64,000 nucleotides of DNA from Centroberyx gerrardi (lineage: Eukaryota > Chordata > Actinopteri > Beryciformes > Berycidae): the NCBI RefSeq assembly GCF_048128805.1, contig NC_135998.1, positions 12,854,656-12,918,655 of the forward strand. The letters run 5' to 3'. The notes beneath the pieces were generated by a model. That model had not been told where the DNA came from, ran no database searches, and saw nothing but the letters and a program-made list of their open reading frames with translations. Both the position numbers and the translations under genes were made by a program. Shown here piece by piece: positions 25,101 through 35,936 of this stretch; the first letter of the stretch is position 1; the number at the start of each line of letters is the position of its first letter.

Positions 25101-26911
25101 GGCCGTGCAACACTGGGCCCTCGGTTTGCTGTTTGTTTGACACCCAGCAAGTAGGCTATAAGCACTAACAATTTGAAACAAAAGCGTTATATTTTGTTCC
25201 TATCAGAAAGCGAAACCCTTTGAAAGAACCCAGCTTGCCTGCCGATAACGAACTCAACAAAAAACATTCTGGTAGAGCAAGGTGCAAGGTGTGACAAATT
25301 AGGCTGATTTCCTCACCCACATCCTTTTTATACAGGGCCTCTGTGTGAACAGAGCACATCTGTTTATCAACACAGTGGTGCTAATATTGTTTTACACTCT
25401 GGAGTATTGGGAGACTGACCATGCAAAGTCATGTGTGTGTATAGAAATGTGAATATGGGTAGTTGGGTTGGGGGGAATTGTTCTCAATTTTGTATTTTTG
25501 CATTATGGTTTAAGATGACTGGGTTTTGAGTTTTACCTCTTAATATTTGCTATAAAATACCACCCACTTCTAATCACTATATAAATCTGTCAGTTTTCAC
25601 ATTAAATAAATTCTACGACTCACAATGACCACAGACACGATGCTTTAACTATCAAACATGGTTAAATGACTGACAATCTCAGATTATTTCATTACAGCAG
25701 AACAATACTACCAGCATAAAAAAACAATTATAAAATGTATAGGAATAAAAATAAGCATGGTAAATTCAGTAATTCATGAACATCAAGCTATTAGAAACAA
25801 TAATGCTTTTGCCACCGAGGATGAAAGGTGAGACGGTTCTTCCCACGTCTATGTGAAGGAAGTGTGAGTCATCACTGTATATCTTCGGTGCTTCTTTCTC
25901 CTCTGATTTTCTACTGGTTTTTTTAGAATTTGTGCACATGGCAAAACTGAAACCTGAGTATTCTTTTCTTTATACCAGCTGTGGTTATACACTCAGAGCT
26001 AATTCCCAACCACACAGTGTCCAACCGCCTCAGACTCAATTTAATACTCCTTGTCATTGACTGCATTCTAGGAAATTGAATTTCTTTTACATCAAGTAAC
26101 GGCTGGAGGGTATGTCCCATCCTGAAACAGAGTCCTGCAGCACTCAAACATCATGTGAACTTTGTACTTGGAAAGCTAGGGCACTGATTACTACAGTAAT
26201 GTAAAGTAGGTAGACCTATTGTATTGTACAGTAATGTATGAATTAATGGCTGTGAGAGTATGAACCTTAACTTGGAGAAATGTCAAATCAATTCAAATCA
26301 AAAATCAAAAAAACGAAAAAAACGGCACTAGACAGAACAGAGCTTGTACTTGGCCTACAGCTCTGCAGAATAAGTGATCTGATAGGGCTGATGATCGTCT
26401 ACAGGCCCTCATTAACACTTTGAGTTAAACAGTGATCCAAGAACAGTTTTCCTACTTGATAAATTCCAGCTGTGATCTCTCCCCTCTAAACTGTTTTAGA
26501 TTAAGCATGAAGAGCAAGTCTTATTTAATTGTAATCTCTGTTTCTTTGTGGTAGGGTTTTTAGGGTTAGGGTTAGGCTTGTCTTGAGAACCAGATGGGCG
26601 GGCTTATGCACTTTTGCAACAATCTAATTTGTTTAATTGCATTAGACAAGATCAATCGATCCCAGAAAGATTGAATCCATTTCAAAAAGTAATTCGACCT
26701 CTCTGGGAAATTGGATAAAATGTGAGGACAGGATGTGAATCAGACAGAATTGTCATCAAGCCGATCAAGGAACTAAAATGCCTGTAGTCCGTCCACTTTG
26801 CCAATTATAAACTCAAAAAAGCGAAGGTTGCCCTGCGGCCACTTGAGGTTTGCAACTGCTTTCTCAATGGCTAACCAATGGCTAATGGCTAACCTAAGTT
26901 TCCTTTTAATT

Positions 26912-26938
26912 AGAGAGAGAGAGAGAGAGAGAGAGAGA
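26912..26938 (+). repeat. (AG)n microsatellite
   Basis: About 13 uninterrupted AG units. Confidence 0.9.
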
Positions 26939-28362
26939 ACACATTCTCAAGACTAAATAGACTGAAAGAAAAATAGTACTGGAACTTTTGTAAAGCGGGC
27001 ACCTTTTTTCATCTCTGTTTATCTCATGCTGCTGAAAATCTGGTGTGCTAGCAGATAATCACAGACACCAGTAAGTCACCACAGACACCAGTACTTACTT
27101 ACTTACTTACCAGTAAGTCACAAACCCAAAGTTTATCTTGGCGCAAAACCTGCCGCAGTCTGCAGCCAACTATGACCCAGACAAACAAATATAATAAACA
27201 CATAATTGAGCGACAGTAAGCCAATGCATTTCCATAAATAAATGATGAATAAACAATAAACACATTATCTAGCTGAATACATAACATTATCAATTTTAGC
27301 TTGAACTGGGATTCTAATGGCGCCAAAAGGATTTACATCCAGACGTACAGCATAAACCTCAGCATATACAGTGTCAATTTATAATCTTCTCATTTGACTG
27401 TATATGTGGACTTTTGCACGTAGCGAGGGTTAGGCCTACATGCAGGGAGTGGTGCAGTGTGACCCACCAGAGCTCAGTTTGCCAACTGTTAAGGCTGAAA
27501 TTATTTTTATTTTTTATGATGAAACTATCTATATGAAAATATACATCAGAGTAAACAAACTTCTGTAAGTTGTATGAGGATATAAGGATTTTCTCTTCAG
27601 GGAAAACAACACAAAATATAGCTGCTAGCAGCAATGAACAGGTTTTACACTGAATTCCCTGATTGCCCCGCAAGGCATTGTGGGTATAAAGTCTTTGTTA
27701 TTATCATAACAGATGTTCAAATCTCAACATAAAATGATGTTTCTGACCAACCTGTAGAATTGATTGTCATGATAAAACGGTGAGTTGAACTTTTTGTACA
27801 ATTTTTTGAAAAATTGATAGGTTAATAACTTCTGGACCGATCCCTTAGCTTTTCGCAAGTGAAGGCACATCTAATTAATATACCTGCCAAATTCTGTGTC
27901 GTTCTGACCTGCGATTCATGAGAAGAAGGTTTTTAAAGGTTTCCCAAGATATCCAAAATGACGGCCAAAAATGTATGGTCGACATTATGGGTCCTAGAGG
28001 CAAAAATGTTCAGCATGTCCAGATACATGTCTGCACCAACTTTCACATTTCTACATTTCTACAAGGGCCAATCTCCATTCTTTGTGTCCAAGTCACCAGG
28101 ACTACCTGCCAAATTAGAAAAAAAAAAGTTACCAACCAGTGCCTGCATTATTGGACTGAATACAGAATAATACTAATACTAATATCACTACTACTAATAA
28201 TATGTCTAATAGGAATAATAAATACTTTTCTGAAAACTTGAAAAAAATAATAATTGTACAGTATATACCGACTGGAGGTCGTACTTTATGCATTACCCAT
28301 TTACCACTAGCCTACATCACTGGTGATTACAGGAAGTCAAACCCCCCAAACACCGCCCCCCT

Positions 28363-28377
28363 CACACACACACACAC

Positions 28378-28424
<47 letters not shown>

Positions 28425-28442
28425 CACACACACACACACACA
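28363..28442 (+). repeat. (AC)n microsatellite next to the probable adora2a promoter
   Basis: About 40 CA units broken by two CACG variants. It ends directly at the CpG-rich sequence of the probable adora2a first exon. Confidence 0.9.
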
Positions 28443-28763
28443 GGCGCTCGAATAGAAGCGGCGGGTATGCTGCACACCGCACTTTCCTGTAGAAGCGTCA
28501 GGGCGCGCGGAGCGAGAGCTGAACCTCTCCTCTCCTCTCCTCTCCTCTCCGGCCAAACAGAAAAGGCAATTGCACCAACTCAGAGGACGACACCCTTTTG
28601 GAGTAGTGAACAATCAGTTTTTGGAGGTCGGTGTGTTTCTGAGTGGAAGGTATCAGTCGGTTCTTTTCTTTTACTTTTTATTTTACACTGCCATCAGAGT
28701 GATGTGCTGAACACGTTGATGGGGAAACTGCCTCTTTCTTCACTTCTACATCTTCACAATGAG
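28443..28763 (+). promoter_or_regulatory. adora2a: probable adora2a promoter and noncoding first exon
   Basis: A short CpG-rich island in AT-rich DNA ('gcgcgcggagcgagagc') with a pentanucleotide CTCTC/CTCCT run (28526-28551) precedes a good donor, atgag|gtaagc at 28764. An alternative donor (gaag|gtatca) lies near 28650. The next downstream coding sequence on this strand is adora2a, so this is its likely 5' exon; human ADORA2A also has noncoding 5' exons far upstream. An ATG at about 28720 opens a short frame (MGKLPLSSLLHLHNE) that runs into the donor, so an upstream ORF would enter the next exon. Exon use is inferred. Confidence 0.5.
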
Positions 28764-29781
28764 GTAAGCAGTAGTGAAGGTTCTCCATATTTATAGTACA
28801 ATTTATGTTATTCAATTAGTAAATATTATTAATTGATACTGACTTTGCAAACTCCCGTCACCTGCAGGTGTTGTTCCACACTGGCTGAACTACTATGCTG
28901 TTATTTTGTGTTGTAAACTGAACAAACACTAAGCTAACTATGTTTAGACTGATCACTCTTCAACTAATGATGGATTGTGCCTTTGATTGTGATTTTTTTT
29001 TAGCTACAATTTAGTCTTAAGTTTGTCAGGATAAGTTTTACAGGATTTTATCGCAGACAATTGATGAATGAGATGGATGAGAACGATACATTTTGACAAT
29101 TTTATCATTTTAACAGTGGTAGAAAGTTTGGAATAGTTGTTAGACAAAGGCCTACTGCACAAGTAGCTGGAAATATAGTATGTGCTTCTGTCATTGGCAA
29201 CTAGGCTGATAAGTGGAAATACATTGTATCCATTTGTGGAAAACAAAAAGAAAGAAGAAAAAGCCGTTTAAGAGCTGTTTGAGGGGGCGATGAGAGAGAG
29301 GGTGCCATCCTCCCTCTTAGCACAAATTATTACTCATCCCTCTTGTTAACTGTCGATTCTAGTGGAAATACAGGTATGAGGGGGGAAAGAACCGTTTCCC
29401 TTGCCTGTACCAAACCCTCCTAAAATCAAACTCATCCACTTGCCATGACACCATTTCATGGCCGCTTGTTGGGGATCAGAGCTAAAGCCTTTTTCCACCA
29501 CTGCCCATCTATTGCATCAAACACATAACTTGCCCAGGCATAGTTGGCTTGAATACTTGGTAGCTTGGCTTGAACACTGCTTACGTCTTCTATTCCTATC
29601 TGTGCCTGCTGTTCAGAGTTTAGTTTGTGATGTCAATCCATAATACCTCCTCCAGCAGTTATACACACAGTGCAATGGCCAACAGTAATATAACTGTTGT
29701 TGTTTTTCACTGTACTCGTTGGATGCAATAGATTCCCTCCAAAGGATGTGCATTAGCTTATCACTTCCTCCAAGGCTTCTG

Positions 29782-29783
<2 letters not shown>

Positions 29784-29842
<59 letters not shown>
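29784..29842 (+). repeat. (CA)n microsatellite
   Basis: Nearly 30 perfect CA units. Confidence 0.93.
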
Positions 29843-29844
<2 letters not shown>

Positions 29845-31813
29845 TTGTTAGTGTAACCTTGTAACTATCTCCAAAATGTCAACTTTTCAGGAACTTTTCA
29901 GAAAAACAGCCTTGCTTTTAGCTTGACCACCATGCATTTTTGAGTTTATCCAACAGTTTTGGAACGGCTTTGATAAACCAAAGGGTCGTGCAATTTTCTC
30001 ATACTACAGAGGACTATGTAATCCTTCAGTCCAAGTTAAAACATGAAATTGGAATTGGAGCTACGAGGTTTTCACCCGACAGTGACGTTATGCTGTGGAT
30101 CCCTCACATACATGCTAGCATAAAGCCTACAGTAAATTACACACAACCCAAATACATACAGTTAACTGGAAATACCTATTTAAGTGTGCAAGTTCCTGCA
30201 CCATCATGACACATTAAGGATCCACATGAAAAGCAGCCAAACATGTTTCTCCCAGGCTCTGAAATCCCCTTGGGTTGGGTGAGGCCAGCAGTGGAAGAGC
30301 AATAGGTGGAAAATAGGACCTTGGTCAGATGTATCGCCTATCAGCATCACTGCTAGTAGATCTACAGGGTTATATGAGGCCAACAGAGGCAGTTTAGAGG
30401 AGGAAAAGTATCCAGATGCTTCTAGGGAAATGTGGACAGTCTGGGGTCAGTCTGCATAGGAGGAAGGGAATGTCTTATCACAGCGGTTCTGTTGGATGTT
30501 CTTTTATGTTTTTTAAATTGTGTGGCTTTGACTCTTCATAATTTGAACTGTGTGATTGAAGCTGTTGTTTTGGACACTGTATGCAACACGCATATTCAAG
30601 CAAATGGACACTAACATGCGGTTATATTCAGGCTTTCTTCCTATACGTCGGCTATCAGAAGCACTGCTAGGAGTTCTGTAAGGTTACATGAGGCCAGCCA
30701 GAGGTGGATGCAGTTTATTTGTAAAGCGCTTGTATCTGTGTAGCAAAATAGCGACGCCTGATAATAATAAAAGTCTGCACTCCCATGGACTGTAAGGATT
30801 TTCTGGGTGCCACTTATAGGGGAAATAAAGAGGCGTGGCATCTCCTGTTTAAAAGGGAATTCCCCTTTTTAAATAAAGATTTTCACAGAATGGTGAAGGG
30901 AAATTACAGTTTAACACCCCCCCCACGCCCCCCCCCCCCTAAACATCTCCTTTATTAAATTTGGAACTTCCCTTTGGTCATGCTTTATTTTGATAGTCCA
31001 ATTCTGATACTCAAACAGATACAGTAGTCAGGGTTAGGGTTAAGCTAGGGTTGGGACCAGGTTTGAATTTGAACTTAATTCAGTTGAAACAGTTTATTTC
31101 ATAATAGAAGGCAAATCTCTCTTCATAGCTGGATTGGAGGGTGAGAACCTGACGTGCTTCAAGTTACAGCTGACATCCACAGCAAACTTTTTAGAAATTT
31201 TTAGAGCCCTTATTTGCATATTCCAGTGAGATAAATGTACTTATGGAGCTACAGAGAACTTCTGGCTCCAAAGATAACACATATAGACCCCTGGTTGGTA
31301 CATATGAAGATGGAAACTGGTCAATGTGCGCTGTCATTCTGCATCAAAAAGTTTATGCCTCAACAGCCTCTATAGATATATCAGTGTCAAATTGATGTAA
31401 AGAAATATTTTTAACATGATTGGGATAAATATAAAATAGTGTGGTTGAATGAACATTGGTCTGGGAATGCCTGTATGTTAAAGCAAACCATTGATTTTTG
31501 GTATGAAAACTGTTCAACTGGTCCCAGAAAAACAAAAAAACTCTGGTCCCAGCATTGTTCCGACAGCAGCCAAATTTCCCCATCGTTGTGCAGGAAACAG
31601 TTGTTTGTCTTGCCGTCAGTCTTGTCAAATCTTATCTTGTCACATCTTACTCACTGTGTCGACCTTGGCAGGAACTAGGTCATATTTACAGATCCCTTTC
31701 ATTCGAATTGATAACTTATCACCTTCAGCATATGTCTGCGCTGTGGGCTCATGCGCCCCTGATGCGCTCTGTCCCTCCCTGGATTCCAGCGCTAGGGTCC
31801 ACCCTGGGATAGC

Positions 31814-31814
<1 letters not shown>

Positions 31815-31853
<39 letters not shown>
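31815..31853 (+). repeat. (GT)n microsatellite
   Basis: About 16 GT units followed by a GTATGTGTGTGCATG variant. Confidence 0.9.
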
Positions 31854-31926
31854 TGCATGTAGGTGTTCATGTGTGTGTAGGATAAAGACAGAAGTTTCCA
31901 TTCACATGTGATAACTATAAAGATAA

Positions 31927-32252
31927 CTAGAACTATAAAACAAACTATAAAATGATATAAATAGTTCTAAGCAAATAGAGTGTCTGTGTTCCCATTAAAA
32001 AAGTAACTATAAAAACATCCAACAACTTTGACTCCATTTTTGATTCAATCTCAGAGCGATTTTTGGATGCAGAGACAATGTTAAAACATTTTCAACCGAT
32101 CAAATTAAAGTTGTAAGAAAGAAGAAGGGGGCAGAGAATTTGTTAGCTCACTGCAGTCATGCTTTGTTTGCAGAGGAACTGATCACAGATATTGTTGTAG
32201 TGCGAACACTTGATCAACAGTGCATTGTTATAGTTTATAGTTGTAGCTCTAG
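31927..32252. mobile_element. MITE with ctagaactata-type inverted ends
   Basis: The left end reads ctagaactataaaacaaac. The right end, reverse-complemented, reads ctagagctacaactataaac, so they are imperfect inverted repeats about 326 bp apart. No coding sequence. Target duplication not clear. Confidence 0.55.
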
Positions 32253-33386
32253 ATGTGAATTGGCATGTAGTCATCGGCCTGCCAAGATGGATTCCTGGGC
32301 ATCCCCGTAGGAATGAGCAATCATATCAAATTATATTATAGCCAAGAAGGCTCCCCAGGACTGAGTGCAAAAACATACTGTAGCCAATGTACATAGATGG
32401 CTTTTGGCACTGTCTGCTTGGAATACATTTATAATCAATGTATTGAATCATTATTACCCCTCTCTAGACCAAATATTTGGTCAGAATTATGAACCGCTCA
32501 GTCTGATATTTACCAACACTCAGGATGAGATGTGTATGATAACTGTCTCTTGTGCCTTAATCCAGGGTGAGCATTCATACAGAAGCCCAGTTCAGAATGA
32601 TGTACTAACACACAGAGGACAATAAGCTAGATCTACAGGACCATCAGACAGGCAGCACCATTCACAAACCACCTAATCTAAATGTTACAACGTTAAGGTG
32701 TTCATTAAGAATTGTTCTTTATTATTAAGGTTTAGTGTTAAAAGCAAACTTGAAAATATATATATATAATAAAAAAAAAAAATCACACTAAATCTTATTT
32801 TTCTGCTGATCTTGTCTGTGCATTAATGGTGGAAATAATGCTGATGCCCAATGTGAGTCAACGATACCTGCTCACCAATATATTGGTAAGGCCCTGGTTA
32901 TTATTATCTGACATGATCTGGAAACCTGCCTCCCTTTCCCACTCCCCTGGGCTGGAGTAACCCAGTAAACTGAATAACTTGGCCTACATTTCAGACTCTC
33001 CTTCTTTGTGAAGGTTATCTGAGGTTGCTGCGGCGATTGCAACAATATACTCTAATCTGCTTACAATATGGAGGAATTTAGCCATTAGAAATGCCCTGGA
33101 AAAACATAAATAAGACTGCGCTTAGCAAAAAAAACACAAACACGCCAAAGTTAATGTAGTAATGTCTTCCAGTAATAGCACAATGGCTTTGGAATTTATT
33201 GCTGCTTTATTTTGTGTGATTATCAGTGATTTGGCAGGAAAGCATGATAGTGGCAGGGATGATTAGTGTGGAGGAGTTTTTGGGAAACTTTTCCTGAAAT
33301 AAAAGGTGTATTGTTGAACTGTCTACTTTGGCCCTGTATGGAAAACAAACTGTCCTCCTGTCTTCCAGAGATAGATTGCCTTTCTG

Positions 33387-33390
<4 letters not shown>

Positions 33391-33449
<59 letters not shown>
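33391..33449 (+). repeat. (GT)n microsatellite
   Basis: About 29 uninterrupted GT units, then GTGCGTGCGCGC. Confidence 0.93.
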
Positions 33450-33453
<4 letters not shown>

Positions 33454-33514
33454 CGCGCACGTATCTGTGTGGTAACCTGCAGCCTGTTTGTACAGGCTAT
33501 ACCAGTGAGATTGT

Positions 33515-33518
<4 letters not shown>

Positions 33519-33552
<34 letters not shown>
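33519..33552 (+). repeat. adora2a: (TC)n tract forming a polypyrimidine run before a splice acceptor
   Basis: About 17 TC units end in 'tctccag|gcc' at 33555. This is an ideal polypyrimidine tract plus AG, so a length-variable microsatellite may serve as the acceptor of the adora2a leader exon. Confidence 0.75.
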
Positions 33553-33554
<2 letters not shown>

Positions 33555-33555
33555 G

Positions 33556-33947
33556 GCCACTGCTCTTCATCTGACAGCTGGTGGGCAACACTCCCAGACC
33601 CTCCCAATGTTCAGCTCCTGGCTGTGACAGGGTTTACTCGGGTGAACAACAGAAAGAGAGGGACACCGAAAGAGACAAAGACAGATGCAGAGAAAGAGAG
33701 GAAGAGACAGAGTGAGATAGTGCGTCTGACAGCAAAACTTCTGAGTAAAGTGCCACTTCCCCTTGCAGTGGCAGTGATGTGTGTGGTGAGAACTTCCTGC
33801 TCCCGCCGTCCTCCTGTGACACAATCACTCTGCCTTGCGGTTGTACCGTGCTGTTTGGCAAGCAGGTATTTATCTGAAAACATGTAGAGCGACTTACAGT
33901 GTATGGGATGAAAGCACAAGGAAAAGAGGAAAGAGAGAAAAATAACC
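33556..33947 (+). other. adora2a: probable 5' UTR part of the adora2a start exon, with upstream ATGs
   Basis: Between the likely acceptor at 33555 and the receptor ATG there are several upstream ATGs: 33606 (MFSSWL, stop), 33686 (11 codons), about 33778 (37 codons, ending just before 33890), 33902 (two codons) and 33908 (overlapping the receptor start). A second good acceptor (ccccttgcag|tgg) near 33769 could shorten this leader. The extent of the exon is inferred. Confidence 0.45.
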
Positions 33948-34147
33948 ATGCTGATGGATGCTCAGCTGGTCTACATTGGCCTGGAGCTGGTGATCGCCTG
34001 CCTGGCCGTGGCTGGGAACATCCTGGTCTGCTGGGCCGTCTGCCTCAACTCCAACCTGCAGACCATCACCAACTTCTTTGTGGTGTCGCTGGCGGTGGCC
34101 GACATCGCTGTGGGGCTGCTGGCCATCCCCTTCGCCATCATCATTAG
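33908..34147 (+). other. overlapping upstream ORF across the adora2a start codon
   Basis: An ATG 40 nt upstream of the receptor ATG opens a frame offset by +1 relative to the receptor. It reads [20 protein letters not shown] and stays open through the whole first coding exon for 79 codons, ending in a TAG whose last base is the last base of the exon (34147). I recall that human ADORA2A has a reported translated overlapping uORF (uORF5). Whether this frame is translated or related is unknown; it may only reflect GC-rich codons. Confidence 0.4.
33948..34147 (+). CDS. adora2a: adora2a coding exon 1: N-terminus, TM1 and TM2
   Basis: Starts at an ATG in the context ataaccATGc, and a second in-frame ATG follows two codons later. 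Reads [20 protein letters not shown] (TM1, with the conserved GN) and [18 protein letters not shown] (TM2, with the conserved LAVAD), and ends in FAIII plus two bases of a serine codon. The donor is attag|gtatca. Phase 2. Confidence 0.88.
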
Positions 34148-35876
34148 GTATCATTTCCATTGTTGATAGCGTTATTTTACTTGAGGAATTGTTAATCCTT
34201 TTTTTTTTTTTTATTTCAGCCTCAATTTTGACAAATTTAGCATCATCGTGGCACCAAGTACCAACATACTAAAACTCTTGTGTGGACTCACCAGACCAAC
34301 TGGACCCAAAATTGGTCAGAATTTTGGGCCCAGTTGGTCTGGTGGGTCCACACAAAAGTGAAATCTAGCAAAGCAATGTTTCTTAAATTATGGGTCCTGA
34401 TCCATAATTTAAGAGACACTGCTTTGCTAGATTTCAGTATAACAATGTAGCAATTTTTGAAATGTCTGAAATGACAACAGCCTTGTGTGAACCTGTGATA
34501 TTTCCTGCACATCAACAATGTTTACATCAGCACTGGGTTCTGCGCCAACTTCCACGGCTGCCTGTTCATCGCCTGCTTCGTGCTGGTGCTCACCCAGAGC
34601 TCCATCTTCAGCCTGCTGGCTATCGCTGTGGACCGCCACATCGCCATCAAGAGCCCGCTCAGGTGAGAGGAACGAAATCACATCAGCTTTAATGATAATT
34701 CAGACAGAGACAGCAGAGGTGGGGACTCGAGTCACATCACTTGGACTCGAGTCACAATTTTAATTGCTTTCAGACTTGACTTGATGCATGAAGAGAATAC
34801 TTGAGACTTGATTTGACTTGGGTTCTGGAGACTTTGATGACTTGAAAAGGTTTCTAAAGTCTTGACAAAAGTCTTGTGTTTGTGTAAATGACTTAGATTG
34901 AAAGTTATGAGATTTGTTCCAACTGAATTTAAATTCTGTTTTCTGAATTTGTATGGAATGATTGAACTTATTGAAGATAAAAGTGATTATAGAAGTCAAA
35001 CTCATGACGCATTTACCAAGTTTTTATACTATTAAAACAATATTGCATTGAAAAATATATAATAGAATAATAGAATACTAGATATTACATTGATACTGGA
35101 CTCTTCATTTATTCTGACTTGACTTGGTGTTCTACGTTTAGGCTTGGGACTTGACTTGAGACTTGTGCCTCAAGATGTGAGACTGACTTGGGACTCGAGC
35201 AAAGTTGACTTGGTCACACCTCTGAGAGAAAGCTTATCATGATCTCCGTTCACCCAGATTCAATTCATTACAACTTAACAGTTAGCGTCTTTATAAAAGA
35301 AAGGCGTTTGCCAGGTTGCCCAAATCTTTTGGGGACCGGATGAATGAGAAATTATTTACAAAACATAACTGATGGCTCAAAGAATCCTTCCTGTTTTGGT
35401 GTAGCTGGTTTTATATAGAAGGCCCACCTGGGTACCGTTCCAGCGTGACGCTTGGTTCACACACACACCACCCAAGGCAGAGGAGTGTGAGGGGACCGTT
35501 AGATCTAAGAGGCGTCCACAGCCCAATGCACCGGTGTAGCAAAACACATTGAATTATAGCGGGGTCTTATTCAATCAAGGCTAATCTGGCTGACTGTGGG
35601 GCAGACAGAGATAGATGTCTCCACAGGCTTTATTGGGTTAGTGTTCGTGTGCTGTTGGCAGGATTAAACCTGCTGAAGGCTTTGATCATTATCATCCCCG
35701 TAAATCAACACCAGCGGAGAGACAAGAGTAGCACACACAGTCATGGAGGCAGCAGGCACACACACACACACACACATGCATAAGCACATGTAAGCACACC
35801 TGCATGTACATATGCGCACACACACACACACAATCAGCAAACGGCTCTCTATCTCTGTGTTTCCACCCCCCACCAC

Positions 35877-35936
<60 letters not shown>

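Larger units (their letters stand above)
24439..28362. other. gene-free stretch between the specc1l relic and the adora2a 5' end
   Basis: Begins with about 20 C and an (AC)n tract (to 24500). AATAAA lies near 24922. It contains a 17-bp minisatellite (25039-25100), an (AG)n tract (26912-26938) and a small (TTAC)n run near 27098-27111. No exon is recognised. Confidence 0.5.
28764..33555 (+). other. adora2a: probable adora2a first intron
   Basis: No exon is recognised. It contains (CA)n at 29784-29842, a diverged direct duplication of about 60 bp (30337-30398 and 30652-30717), a C-rich tract near 30918-30940, (GT)n at 31815-31853, a MITE at 31927-32252, a (TA)n run near 32757-32768, and (GT)n and (TC)n tracts just before the putative acceptor. 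Confidence 0.45.

Noticed and set aside
26551..26580. Interstitial telomere repeat (ttagggttagggttagg; also near 31027)
   Set aside because: Only two or three units each, too short to mean anything.
27098..27111. Short (TTAC)n run and other direct repeats as a CRISPR-like array
   Set aside because: No regular repeat-spacer pattern, and the genome is vertebrate.
28202..28796. Open frames rich in His-Thr or Cys-Val across CA/GT tracts (also near 33391, 35664, 31491)
   Set aside because: Dinucleotide repeats stay open in all frames. No domain or splice support.
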